From Microbacteriaceae bacterium (GTDB taxonomy: Bacteria > Actinomycetota > Actinomycetes > Actinomycetales > Microbacteriaceae): a stretch of 5,992 nt of DNA. The stretch is from contig JAUZFY010000057.1 in the NCBI GenBank assembly GCA_030840185.1, positions 1 to 5,992 on the forward strand, written 5' to 3'. The notes under the pieces were generated by a model. That model was not told the origin of the DNA, searched no databases, and was given only the letters and a program-made list of their open reading frames with translations. Shown here piece by piece: positions 1-5,647 of this stretch (its first letter is position 1; every line of letters begins with the position of its first letter). A program made the translations under genes and the position numbers.

Positions 1-426
1 GTCGACGAATACCCCGCCGGCAACCCGGAGACCCGATACGGTCCCGATCGAACGGATGCGCCCATCCACCACGTCGGCCCAGGCGACACGCGCGCCGAAG
101 AGCACCTCGACGCCAGCCTCCTCCAGCCACCGCAGGTAGATGTCCTCAGCGACGTGCGGCTCCGGGCCCGCATAGCGTCCCGGAGCGACGCCATAGTGGT
201 CCGCGATGTCGTTCCTCAGACGGCGCGCCATTCCGCCGAGCACTCTGGCATCGCCGATGTCGGTATAGCCGAGGCCGCCGCTCGTCATTCCGCCCACGTG
301 CCGACCGGGCTCAAGGAGCACAACTCGCGCGCCGTTTCTCGACGCCGCGACGGCCGCACACACGCCGGCCGAGGTCGCGCCATAGACCACGACCTCCGCG
401 TTGCTTCGTCCAACGGTCGACGTCAT
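1..426 (-). CDS. FAD-dependent oxidoreductase, N-terminal part (runs off left edge)
   Basis: The reading frame opens at the ATG at 426-424 and stays open for 142 codons to the window edge, so only the N-terminus is present. Residues about 11-39 form a Rossmann-type FAD-binding beta-alpha-beta unit: hydrophobic strand EVVVYG, glycine loop GATSAG (G16 to G21), an Ala-rich helix, strand ARVVLLE and the acidic E39 expected to bind the ADP ribose. It is followed by VGGMTSGGLGYTD (about 44-56). The loop with Thr/Ser instead of the middle Gly, then a GGM-x-SGG stretch, is what I associate with the FAD_oxidored group (PF12831) rather than classical GxGxxG amine oxidases. Members are often encoded beside glycoside hydrolases, but few have a defined substrate. 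The start overlaps the GH2 stop as ATGA, so the two are very probably co-transcribed and translationally coupled. No signal peptide is visible, so it should be cytoplasmic. The catalytic half is missing, so the reaction cannot be assigned. Confidence 0.88.
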   Translation of the reverse strand, partial: MTSTVGRSNAEVVVYGATSAGVCAAVAASRNGARVVLLEPGRHVGGMTSGGLGYTDIGDARVLGGMARRLRNDIADHYGVAPGRYAGPEPHVAEDIYLRWLEEAGVEVLFGARVAWADVVDGRIRSIGTVSGLRVAGGVFVD

Positions 427-3194
427 ATTCGATCCGTTTCTGTCGCGCGCGGTCCGGGGATCGCGTGCGTTCCGGCGTTCCACGAGTCCAGGATCAGCGG
501 CGGGTCGAGCAGCGCCCAATCGGTTCGCATCGCGGCGACATCCCAGCGGACACGGTATTCACGCTTCTCGCCCGGCAGCAGCGGGCGGGGATCGCCCTCG
601 ATCACGGAGTATCCGGCCGCGGTCACCGGGCGGGCATCGGTCACGGCGAGGCCGGGGACCAGCGGCCCGGACCGGTGGCGGATGCTGACCAGCCAGGTCA
701 GCGGGTCGCCAGGGTCCGCGGTTGTGACGATCTCGACCGTCGCGGCCGGCAGGTCGAAAAGGTCCCTCCAATCCGCGGCAGCGCTCGCGATGGATACCTC
801 GCGGTCGATGACATTCGCCCCATCCAGCCACTCGGCCTCCCAGACGAACACTGGCGAGGCGCCCGCGCGCAGGCTGGCGACGGGGACCTCGAGCGACAGC
901 GCCTGTGTCGGCCGCGAGACCTCGGCAACCGCGCGAGTGGATTCGGCGACGACAGTACCGAAGGCGTCCCGTACCCGGAGAACGACCTCCGTCGCGCCGA
1001 CGCCCCGCTCCGACCAGACCCATGCCTCGGCCCGGGCAGTCTCCTCGCCATGCCAGACCGCTCGCTCGGTGCGGATGGTGACCCGGTCGGCCAGGAAGGC
1101 ACGCGAGACCGCGTGGTAGGCGGGCTTCGCGTCGCCACGGTAGTCGACCGAACTCGTGCACCAGGCGTTGGGATAGCTCTCGTGCAGTTGCCACGGGATC
1201 ACCATGCTCGACCGCGGCGCGCGCCGACGGTCGGCCTCGATGGCATATTGAAGGCCGGTGGCCTGCAGCAGCTGGCTCGCGCGGACCATGGCCTCCACCG
1301 TCTCGATGCGTGCGCCGAAACTGGCCTGCACGAGTTCCGCGTTGTTCCACCATTCGCCGAGATGCCGATAGACGGGATTCGAGCGGTCGGTCGGCCATCT
1401 GTCGTCCGCCGGCACGAGCGCATCGAGGGAGCGCAGGTTGGTCATCCCCTCGACGCCGAACTCGGTATGGGCGAGCGAGGACCCGGCGTTGTAGAGCGTG
1501 TAGTGGTCGACCAGGCCCTGGTGCTCCCACGGGCCGTGGACGTCGTGCTGCCCGTCTCGATTGTCCCGGATGCGATCGAGCCGGTTGTGAAATTCCGGTC
1601 CGGTCGGAGAGGTGGCCACCCAGTGCCGCCCGGGATCGAGCCGGGACACCGTGTCCCGTAGAGTGGCGAGCACGGGAGACCGGGCTTCGGTGAGCGGAAC
1701 GCCTCCCTCGTCGAGTTCGTTGCCGCCGCCCCACATGAGCAGACTCGGATGGTGGACGAGCTGCGGGATCACCGCCTCGGCCTCCTCGCGCATGTGGGCG
1801 ACGAAGGCGTCGTCCGTGGCCGGGGCGCTCTGCATGCCAGAGCTCGACTGGGAAAACTCCTGCCAGACGAGCAGTCCGGCACGGTCGCAGGCCTCGTAGA
1901 AGTCCTCGGACTCGATCAGCCCGCCGCCCCACACCCGCAACAGTCGAGCGCCGGAGCGTGCCGCCAATCCGACAAGGTGATCGATCCGCTCACGGGAGAT
2001 AGTGCCATACAGGCTGCTGGCCGGCACCCAGTTCCATCCAAGCAGGGGGATCTCCACGCCGTTCACGATCGCCGTGTACGCGAGGGCGCCGGACGGCGAG
2101 CCCGGGTTCTGCACCATGGCGACCGTTCGGAAGCCGACCGGCCGCATGCACGTCATGAAGGCCTCGCCGACGCGGGCCGTCACGGTGAGTCGGTACAGGC
2201 TCTGCTCGCCGAAACCGTTCGGCCACCAGCGTTTCGGATCAGGAACGGCGAGGGTGACCCGGATGTCTCCGGGCCACCCTGTGGCCCTCGAAGTCGTGAC
2301 GCTCCGGGTCGCAACCTCCCGGTCGCCGTCCCAGAGCGACACCTCCAGCGACACGGGAAGTGACGCAGACCCAGGCGGCGGGCCCACCTTCGCGGTCACG
2401 GTGACGGTGCCCGCGCTGCCATCGTCGGCCAGTTCGGCCCGGGCGGTCACGTCGGCAATCAGCACTTGCCCGGTGATGATGCGGATGCCCTTCCAGATTC
2501 CCTGGTGGCGCATGCGAGGCGAGAAGTCCCAGCCGTAGCCCATCCGCGGAGCGTGCACCCGCACCCTGTCGGTGCGGCCGACCTGAGGCTCCGAGTCGGG
2601 GCTCGGCTCCACGACGATCGCGAGCTGCCCGCGCACTCCTTCGCCGGCTTCCGATTCGGGCACTGCGCCGGTGAGGTCGATGCGTGTCCGCCGGTACAGG
2701 CCGTGTACTTCCCCGACGAGAACACCATTCCAGAAGATCGCGCCTCCGGGGTCGATGCCGTCGATCTCGAGCACGATCCGCTGACCGGCGCTCCTGTGAT
2801 TTGTGCTGACCGGCGGCAGCTCGACGCTGCGCCGGTAGACCCATGATCGCTCCGGGACCCATTCGGCATGCCGCGAGTTGCGGGCCCGGAACGGGTCGTC
2901 GAGTTCACCTGCCTTCACGAGGTCGGCGATGACGGCACCCGGCACACTGGCTGGCAACCAGCCGGGGGTGCGCATGGCGGCTTCGACGGCATCCGCCACG
3001 TTGTTGCCGGCCGTCGGCGCGGGCGCGTTGACATACCACTGCCAGGTCATGCCGAGCGCCTCACGCACGGTCCAACCGGAGCCGGCGAGATCCAGCACCC
3101 TCGCCTCAGGTATCGTCACCTCGTGCACGGTCACCTCATGCACGGGAACCGCTAACCGGGTTAGGTGCTCGGCGTCCGTCTCGAAGTTGCTCAC
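423..3194 (-). CDS. Glycoside hydrolase family 2 protein, beta-mannosidase-like (923 aa)
   Basis: This is a retaining exo-glycosidase of family GH2, and it is complete. Numbering is from the GTG at 3194-3192. Residues about 35-190 are the jelly-roll sugar-binding domain (WLPASVPGAV, WVYRRSVELP, IDPGGAIFWNG). An immunoglobulin-like domain follows at about 220-355, then the TIM barrel at about 365-700 with LLRVWGGGLIESEDFYEACD and LLVWQEF. C-terminal beta-sandwich domains lie at about 705-923. The expected acid/base is E493 in WGGGNE, and the expected nucleophile is E578 in HTEFG. The length fits bacterial beta-mannosidases, usually about 800-900 aa. The GTG start is chosen because AGAGGGG lies 6 nt upstream. 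An in-frame ATG at 3242 would add 16 low-complexity residues and has no comparable site. There is no signal peptide, so the enzyme should be cytoplasmic. It is the first gene of a minus-strand operon with the FAD enzyme. The substrate is uncertain: beta-mannosides are the first guess, but beta-glucosaminidase-like and other GH2 specificities remain possible. Confidence 0.93.
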   Translation of the reverse strand: MSNFETDAEHLTRLAVPVHEVTVHEVTIPEARVLDLAGSGWTVREALGMTWQWYVNAPAPTAGNNVADAVEAAMRTPGWLPASVPGAVIADLVKAGELDDPFRARNSRHAEWVPERSWVYRRSVELPPVSTNHRSAGQRIVLEIDGIDPGGAIFWNGVLVGEVHGLYRRTRIDLTGAVPESEAGEGVRGQLAIVVEPSPDSEPQVGRTDRVRVHAPRMGYGWDFSPRMRHQGIWKGIRIITGQVLIADVTARAELADDGSAGTVTVTAKVGPPPGSASLPVSLEVSLWDGDREVATRSVTTSRATGWPGDIRVTLAVPDPKRWWPNGFGEQSLYRLTVTARVGEAFMTCMRPVGFRTVAMVQNPGSPSGALAYTAIVNGVEIPLLGWNWVPASSLYGTISRERIDHLVGLAARSGARLLRVWGGGLIESEDFYEACDRAGLLVWQEFSQSSSGMQSAPATDDAFVAHMREEAEAVIPQLVHHPSLLMWGGGNELDEGGVPLTEARSPVLATLRDTVSRLDPGRHWVATSPTGPEFHNRLDRIRDNRDGQHDVHGPWEHQGLVDHYTLYNAGSSLAHTEFGVEGMTNLRSLDALVPADDRWPTDRSNPVYRHLGEWWNNAELVQASFGARIETVEAMVRASQLLQATGLQYAIEADRRRAPRSSMVIPWQLHESYPNAWCTSSVDYRGDAKPAYHAVSRAFLADRVTIRTERAVWHGEETARAEAWVWSERGVGATEVVLRVRDAFGTVVAESTRAVAEVSRPTQALSLEVPVASLRAGASPVFVWEAEWLDGANVIDREVSIASAAADWRDLFDLPAATVEIVTTADPGDPLTWLVSIRHRSGPLVPGLAVTDARPVTAAGYSVIEGDPRPLLPGEKREYRVRWDVAAMRTDWALLDPPLILDSWNAGTHAIPGPRATETDRI
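3115..3144 (-). repeat. 15-nt tandem duplication inside the GH2 N-terminus
   Basis: Two adjacent 15-nt units (3115-3129 and 3130-3144 on the plus strand) differ at one position (gtcacctcgtgcacg and gtcacctcatgcacg). They encode VHEVT twice in a row, at about residues 18-27 of the GTG-started protein. The repeat lies before the conserved sugar-binding domain, so it probably adds a short flexible leader without affecting catalysis. It looks like a recent in-frame duplication. Confidence 0.8.
3152..3164. promoter_or_regulatory. Perfect 13-bp palindrome (CTAACC-G-GGTTAG)
   Basis: CTAACC and GGTTAG are exact inverted copies around a single central G. The site sits about 30 bp inside the GH2 coding sequence, just after the GTG start. 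It could be an operator acting as a roadblock, but LacI-family sites usually have an even centre with CG, and it may simply be chance. It overlaps the codons for L-T-R-L-A. Confidence 0.3.
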
Positions 3195-3200
3195 GGCGAT

Positions 3201-3207
3201 CCCCTCT
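3201..3207 (-). promoter_or_regulatory. Ribosome binding site of the GH2 gene
   Basis: On the minus strand AGAGGGG lies 6 nt before the GTG at 3194-3192. It decides the start, excluding the longer in-frame ATG at 3242. GATC occurs on both sides of it, so a weak 4-bp hairpin could place this site in its loop. Confidence 0.7.
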
Positions 3208-3240
3208 GATCTGACTGGCTGGCTGGCTGATCTGGCTGGC
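3207..3240. repeat. TGGC-rich short tandem repeat in the GH2 leader
   Basis: On the plus strand TGGC occurs three times in tandem (3216-3227) and twice more (3233-3240). Each block is preceded by TGATCTG or TGATC, giving two imperfect copies of a larger unit that starts at 3207 and 3228. The array lies directly upstream of the GH2 Shine-Dalgarno sequence, in the predicted untranslated leader. It is a likely site for replication slippage. Copy changes would alter leader length, or the reading frame if the ATG at 3242 were ever used. Confidence 0.7.
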
Positions 3241-3268
3241 ATTGACCGGCTGGTCGCCGGCCCGGAAC

Positions 3269-3280
3269 TCTCGGCCGAGA
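3269..3280. promoter_or_regulatory. Perfect 12-bp palindrome TCTCGGCCGAGA, possible operator
   Basis: This exact inverted repeat is centred between 3274 and 3275, in the divergent region, about 75 bp upstream of the GH2 GTG and downstream of the proposed minus-strand promoter. Its even centre and position suit a repressor site, and a LacI-family gene lies in the same locus. No binding motif can be confirmed from this single copy. Confidence 0.35.
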
Positions 3281-3320
3281 CTCATTCTGGCCCACTTCTG
3301 GGATCGTTGCCAGTTTCGAC

Positions 3321-3379
3321 GCTGAGGGCGTCGTTTCGCTCCTTCAGCGGATGAATAATCGTTCCGACACGCCCTCAGC
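3321..3379. promoter_or_regulatory. 11-bp inverted repeat flanking the proposed GH2 promoter
   Basis: GCTGAGGGCGT (3321-3331) and ACGCCCTCAGC (3369-3379) are exact inverted copies separated by 37 bp. A third related half, CCTTCAGC, lies between them at 3341-3348. The left arm also forms a small hairpin with its flanks (CGACGC/GCGTCG around TGAGG, 3317-3333). An 11-bp perfect match in a short non-coding stretch is unlikely to be accidental. It could be paired operator sites for a regulator that bends or loops DNA around the promoter, or a large stem-loop in the leader. Confidence 0.5.
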
Positions 3380-3381
3380 AA
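3355..3381 (-). promoter_or_regulatory. Candidate promoter of the GH2-FAD operon
   Basis: Read on the minus strand, TTGCTG (3381-3376) is a plausible -35 box and GATTAT (3360-3355) a plausible -10 box, in the most AT-rich stretch of the divergent region. The spacer is 15 bp, which is short. The -35 overlaps the right arm of the 11-bp inverted repeat, which would suit regulation. This is a pattern match only. Confidence 0.3.
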
Positions 3382-3385
3382 AGAG

Positions 3386-3416
3386 TTGGCGTTTTTACAG
3401 GATCAGCAGTTACGCT
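3386..3416 (+). promoter_or_regulatory. Candidate promoter of the dehydrogenase operon
   Basis: TTGGCG (3386-3391) could be a -35 box, with TACGCT (3411-3416, fitting the actinobacterial TAnnnT pattern) as -10. The 19-bp spacer is long. Transcription would start near 3423 and leave a leader of about 60 nt. The -35 lies only a few bases from the proposed divergent -35 on the other strand, so one bound regulator could cover both. The match is weak. Confidence 0.25.
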
Positions 3417-3432
3417 CGAGCGGAGCACAAAG

Positions 3433-3446
3433 TGAGATCGATCCCA
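3433..3446. promoter_or_regulatory. 14-bp near-palindrome with central CG, possible LacI-type operator
   Basis: TGAGATCGATCCCA is an inverted repeat with one mismatched pair (A3435 against C3444) around a central CG, the symmetry typical of LacI-family operators. It lies just downstream of the proposed plus-strand promoter and about 40 bp before the dehydrogenase start, where a bound repressor would block transcription. The LacI-family gene at the right end of the window is the natural candidate. The inner 8 bp (GATCGATC) is a common kind of sequence, so chance is possible. Confidence 0.35.
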
Positions 3447-3461
3447 GCTTTTGCCCCTCCC

Positions 3462-3468
3462 AAGGAAG
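3462..3468 (+). promoter_or_regulatory. Distant ribosome binding site of the first dehydrogenase
   Basis: AAGGAAG is the only good Shine-Dalgarno match before the ATG at 3484, but the gap is 15 nt, longer than usual. The nearby GTG (3468) and TTG (3473) are not in the coding frame, so they do not offer a better start. The ATG is retained because the protein begins right before its first Rossmann strand. Confidence 0.45.
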
Positions 3469-3483
3469 TGAGTTGCATTACCT

Positions 3484-4488
3484 ATGCCCAAACCGTTGTC
3501 AATCGCTGTCCTCGGTTTCTGGCATGTTCACGCGGAGGAGTACGCGCGCTCCATCCAGGCGCATCCGGACACCACGCTCGCGGCCGTGTGGGATCCTGAC
3601 GAGGCACGTGGCCGCGAGGGCGCAGAGCTGCTCGGCACCGAGTTCATCTCCGACCTCGACTCGCTACTGGCCCGTGACGACATCGACGCTGTCACGGTGT
3701 CCACCGCCACCAACCAGCACCGCGACGTGATCCTGGCGGCCGTGCAGGCGGGCAAGCACGTGTTCACCGAGAAACTGCTGGCCCCCACCGTCGACCAGGC
3801 GGAGGAAATCATCCGCGCGGCCGACGACCGTAAGGTGTCGCTTCTCGTGTCGCTCCCGCAGCTGGCGGAGGCCATCCCGACGGCGGCGAAGAGGCTGAGT
3901 GACGACGGATCCCTGGGCGAGCTCACCTACGTACGCATTCGCATGGCCCACGACGGCTGGGTAACGAACTGGCTCCCTGAGCGCTTCGCCAGCCGCGCTG
4001 AGGCGATCGGCGGAGCGCTGAGCGACCTCGGCTGCCACCCGGCCTACCTGACCCAGCTCTTCCTCGGCCTCTCACCGGCGACCGTAAGCGCGGCGTACAC
4101 AAGCTTCAGTGGCCGCGAGGTCGAGGACAATGCGGTAGTCACGACCACCTACGTGAACGGGGCCATCGGCGTGTTCGAAGCCAGCTTTGTCACGACGCCG
4201 GGGGCCTTCACCCTCGAAGTGCGGGGAACCGAAGGCAGCCTCCTCTACGGGTTTGGCTCACAGAAGCTCCTCGCAAAGGGCGAGCATTTCGACCCGGAGA
4301 GCTGGCAGGAGGTGCCGCTTCCACCGGCCGGACCCAGTCCTTTCCACCAGTGGGTAGGACACATCCGCACCGCAACGAGGCCAGACGAGAACCTTCTCGC
4401 CGCCGTGGAGCTAACCCGACTTATCGCCACGGCGAACGACGCGGCGGCGAAGGGCGCCACCCTCCCCTACGGCCGATCCCTCGACTGA
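3484..4488 (+). CDS. Gfo/Idh/MocA-family oxidoreductase with atypical dinucleotide loop (334 aa)
   Basis: This is a two-domain NAD(P)-dependent sugar or polyol dehydrogenase type. The N-terminal Rossmann domain spans about 5-122: strand LSIAVLG, acidic D37 after the second strand (LAAVWD), then DIDAVTVSTATNQHRDVILAAVQAGKHVFTEK. The C-terminal alpha/beta domain spans about 123-334 and carries the family signature GGALSDLGCHPAYL (176-189). D181 and H185, with K97, are the expected catalytic residues. Two features are unusual. The usual GxGxxG/A loop reads G11-F-W-H-V-H16, keeping only the first glycine, and the EKP motif is E96-K97-L98. The fold and catalytic triad remain, so I expect an active enzyme of a divergent subfamily, perhaps with altered cofactor handling. 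The length is normal for the family. It heads the plus-strand operon, 34 bp before a second family member and divergent from the GH2 gene. The substrate is unknown; a glycoside or inositol-like polyol would fit. It is cytoplasmic. Confidence 0.9.
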   Translation: MPKPLSIAVLGFWHVHAEEYARSIQAHPDTTLAAVWDPDEARGREGAELLGTEFISDLDSLLARDDIDAVTVSTATNQHRDVILAAVQAGKHVFTEKLLAPTVDQAEEIIRAADDRKVSLLVSLPQLAEAIPTAAKRLSDDGSLGELTYVRIRMAHDGWVTNWLPERFASRAEAIGGALSDLGCHPAYLTQLFLGLSPATVSAAYTSFSGREVEDNAVVTTTYVNGAIGVFEASFVTTPGAFTLEVRGTEGSLLYGFGSQKLLAKGEHFDPESWQEVPLPPAGPSPFHQWVGHIRTATRPDENLLAAVELTRLIATANDAAAKGATLPYGRSLD

Positions 4489-4501
4489 GTAACCACAACC
4501 A

Positions 4502-4516
4502 AGAAAGCAGGGTGGG
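4502..4516 (+). promoter_or_regulatory. Ribosome binding site of the second dehydrogenase
   Basis: AGAAAGCAGG (4502-4511) matches the anti-Shine-Dalgarno complement except for one base, 11 nt before the ATG at 4523; GGTGGG (4511-4516) extends it to a 6-nt gap. It fixes the start within the 34-nt intergenic gap. The eight bases TACCTATG at the start are identical to those at the first dehydrogenase start. Confidence 0.6.
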
Positions 4517-4522
4517 CTACCT

Positions 4523-5647
4523 ATGTCCTCCGATAAGCACGACCAGACCACACCTCGTCCTATCAGGATCGGACTTATCGGAGCGGGAGGAATTGCGCAG
4601 GCGCACGTCGGCGGTTACCGGCGCAACCCCGGCAAGGTCATTTTCGCCGCGGTCGCCGACCCGGTGACCGCGAACGCCGAACGGTACGCGACGGAGTTCG
4701 ACGCGACCGTTTACGGCGACTACCGCGTGATGCTCGAGGAGGCCGACATCGACGCCGTCGACATTTGCCTGCCCCATCACCTGCACAAGGATGCGATCCT
4801 GGCCGCTGCGGCGGCGGGCAAGCATGTGCTGTGCGAGAAGCCGCTGTGCCTAACGGCGGACGAGGCCATCGAGATCAGCGCGGCCGTTGTCGCGTCCGGC
4901 ATCACCATCATGTGCGCACACAACCAGTTGTTCCTGCCTCCCGTCGCGAAAGCGAAGGAGCTTCTCGACGCGGGTCTTCTTGGCAAAGTGTACGAGGTAC
5001 GCACGACCGACAGCTTCTACAACGACTTCACACCGGAGAGCATGGGATGGCGGGCGAGCGCGAAAACGAGTGGAGGCGGCGAATTGATCGACACCGGCTA
5101 CCACCCCACATATCTCCTGCTTCACCTAGCTGGCGGCATCCCCACCGAAGCGGTCTCAATGTTGAGCACCCATCGCCTCGCGTTCATGGAGGGCGAGGAC
5201 TCGGCGCAGGTGCTCGTGCGCTTCGACAACGGCTCCGTCGGCTCGATCACCACGAGCTGGGCCTACCAGCCGAGCGCCAACACCGAGAGGTTTTCCGTGG
5301 TCGGCGAGCTCGGCTCGCTCCACAGCGACGGGTCGAGCCTCATCTACCGCCTGAGGGGCCAGGATGCCGTGACTCTCGAGTTCGAGTGGGTACACGAATT
5401 CGCGGCCGAGATCGAGCACTTCGCCGACTCGCTCATCAACGGCACTCGCCCGCTGCACACGCACAAGGAGGGTATCGAGGTGCTCGGCATCATCCTGGCC
5501 GCGTACGAGTCCGCGCGAACCAAGGCAATCGTGCCGGTCATCCGCGCTGACGCCGACGAACTGGAAACCGTCTCGTACCGCCGCGGAACGACCGCGGCCG
5601 CCCGTTTAGGCGGAACGGCGGGGGTCGGCGCGGCAGGGCCGAGCTAG
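4523..5647 (+). CDS. Gfo/Idh/MocA-family oxidoreductase, canonical type (374 aa)
   Basis: This is a second NAD(P)-dependent dehydrogenase of the same family, with the standard motifs. A short polar leader (1-12) precedes the Rossmann domain (about 13-132), which has GLIGAGGIAQAH (17-28, G20/G22/G23), acidic D46 at the end of strand 2 (AAVADP), and AVDICLPHHLHKDAILAAAAAGKHVLCEKPL with E105-K106-P107. The C-terminal domain carries GGGELIDTGYHPTYL (184-198). K106, D190 and H194 are the expected catalytic residues. Family members oxidise a hydroxyl of sugars, inositols or sugar acids, sometimes at C3 of a glycoside; which one applies here cannot be read. The last 25 or so residues are a Gly/Ala/Arg-rich tail of low complexity. 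It is co-oriented with the first dehydrogenase, presumably in one transcript, and the pair may act on successive intermediates or as an assembly. Its TAG stop shares CTAG with the convergent regulator. Confidence 0.94.
   Translation: MSSDKHDQTTPRPIRIGLIGAGGIAQAHVGGYRRNPGKVIFAAVADPVTANAERYATEFDATVYGDYRVMLEEADIDAVDICLPHHLHKDAILAAAAAGKHVLCEKPLCLTADEAIEISAAVVASGITIMCAHNQLFLPPVAKAKELLDAGLLGKVYEVRTTDSFYNDFTPESMGWRASAKTSGGGELIDTGYHPTYLLLHLAGGIPTEAVSMLSTHRLAFMEGEDSAQVLVRFDNGSVGSITTSWAYQPSANTERFSVVGELGSLHSDGSSLIYRLRGQDAVTLEFEWVHEFAAEIEHFADSLINGTRPLHTHKEGIEVLGIILAAYESARTKAIVPVIRADADELETVSYRRGTTAAARLGGTAGVGAAGPS

Noticed and set aside
154..1119. 321-codon plus-strand open frame across the GH2-FAD junction
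   Set aside because: It is Ser/Thr/Arg/Ala-rich with no domain pattern, antisense to two supported genes, so it is a compositional shadow.
465..1661. 398-codon open frame antisense to the GH2 gene
   Set aside because: It is antisense to a strongly supported enzyme gene, has no recognisable motif, and is rich in Arg, Gly and Asp from the reverse reading of GC-biased codons.
559..1932. 457-codon open frame on the minus strand in another frame of the GH2 gene
   Set aside because: It lies wholly inside the GH2 gene. Its translation is Arg/Gly/Pro-rich without domain motifs, as expected for a shifted frame in GC-rich DNA.
3195..3242. Longer GH2 start at the ATG at 3242
   Set aside because: It would translate the TGGC repeat and Shine-Dalgarno region as 16 extra residues. 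The GTG at 3194 has AGAGGGG at ideal distance; the ATG does not.
3246..3260. Small hairpin CCGGC-TGGTC-GCCGG in the GH2 leader
   Set aside because: A 5-bp GC stem is expected by chance in this composition, and nothing around it suggests a riboswitch or attenuator.
3136..3381. 81-codon minus-strand open frame across the divergent region
   Set aside because: It overlaps the GH2 start and the TGGC repeat. Its translation is Arg/Gln/Ser-rich with no family resemblance and no clear ribosome binding site.
3351..3599. 82-codon plus-strand open frame starting in the divergent region
   Set aside because: It runs out of frame into the first dehydrogenase, shows no conserved pattern and would compete with a well-supported gene.
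4765..5550. 261-codon plus-strand open frame inside the second dehydrogenase
   Set aside because: It is a shifted frame of the dehydrogenase, Arg/His/Gly-rich and without motifs.
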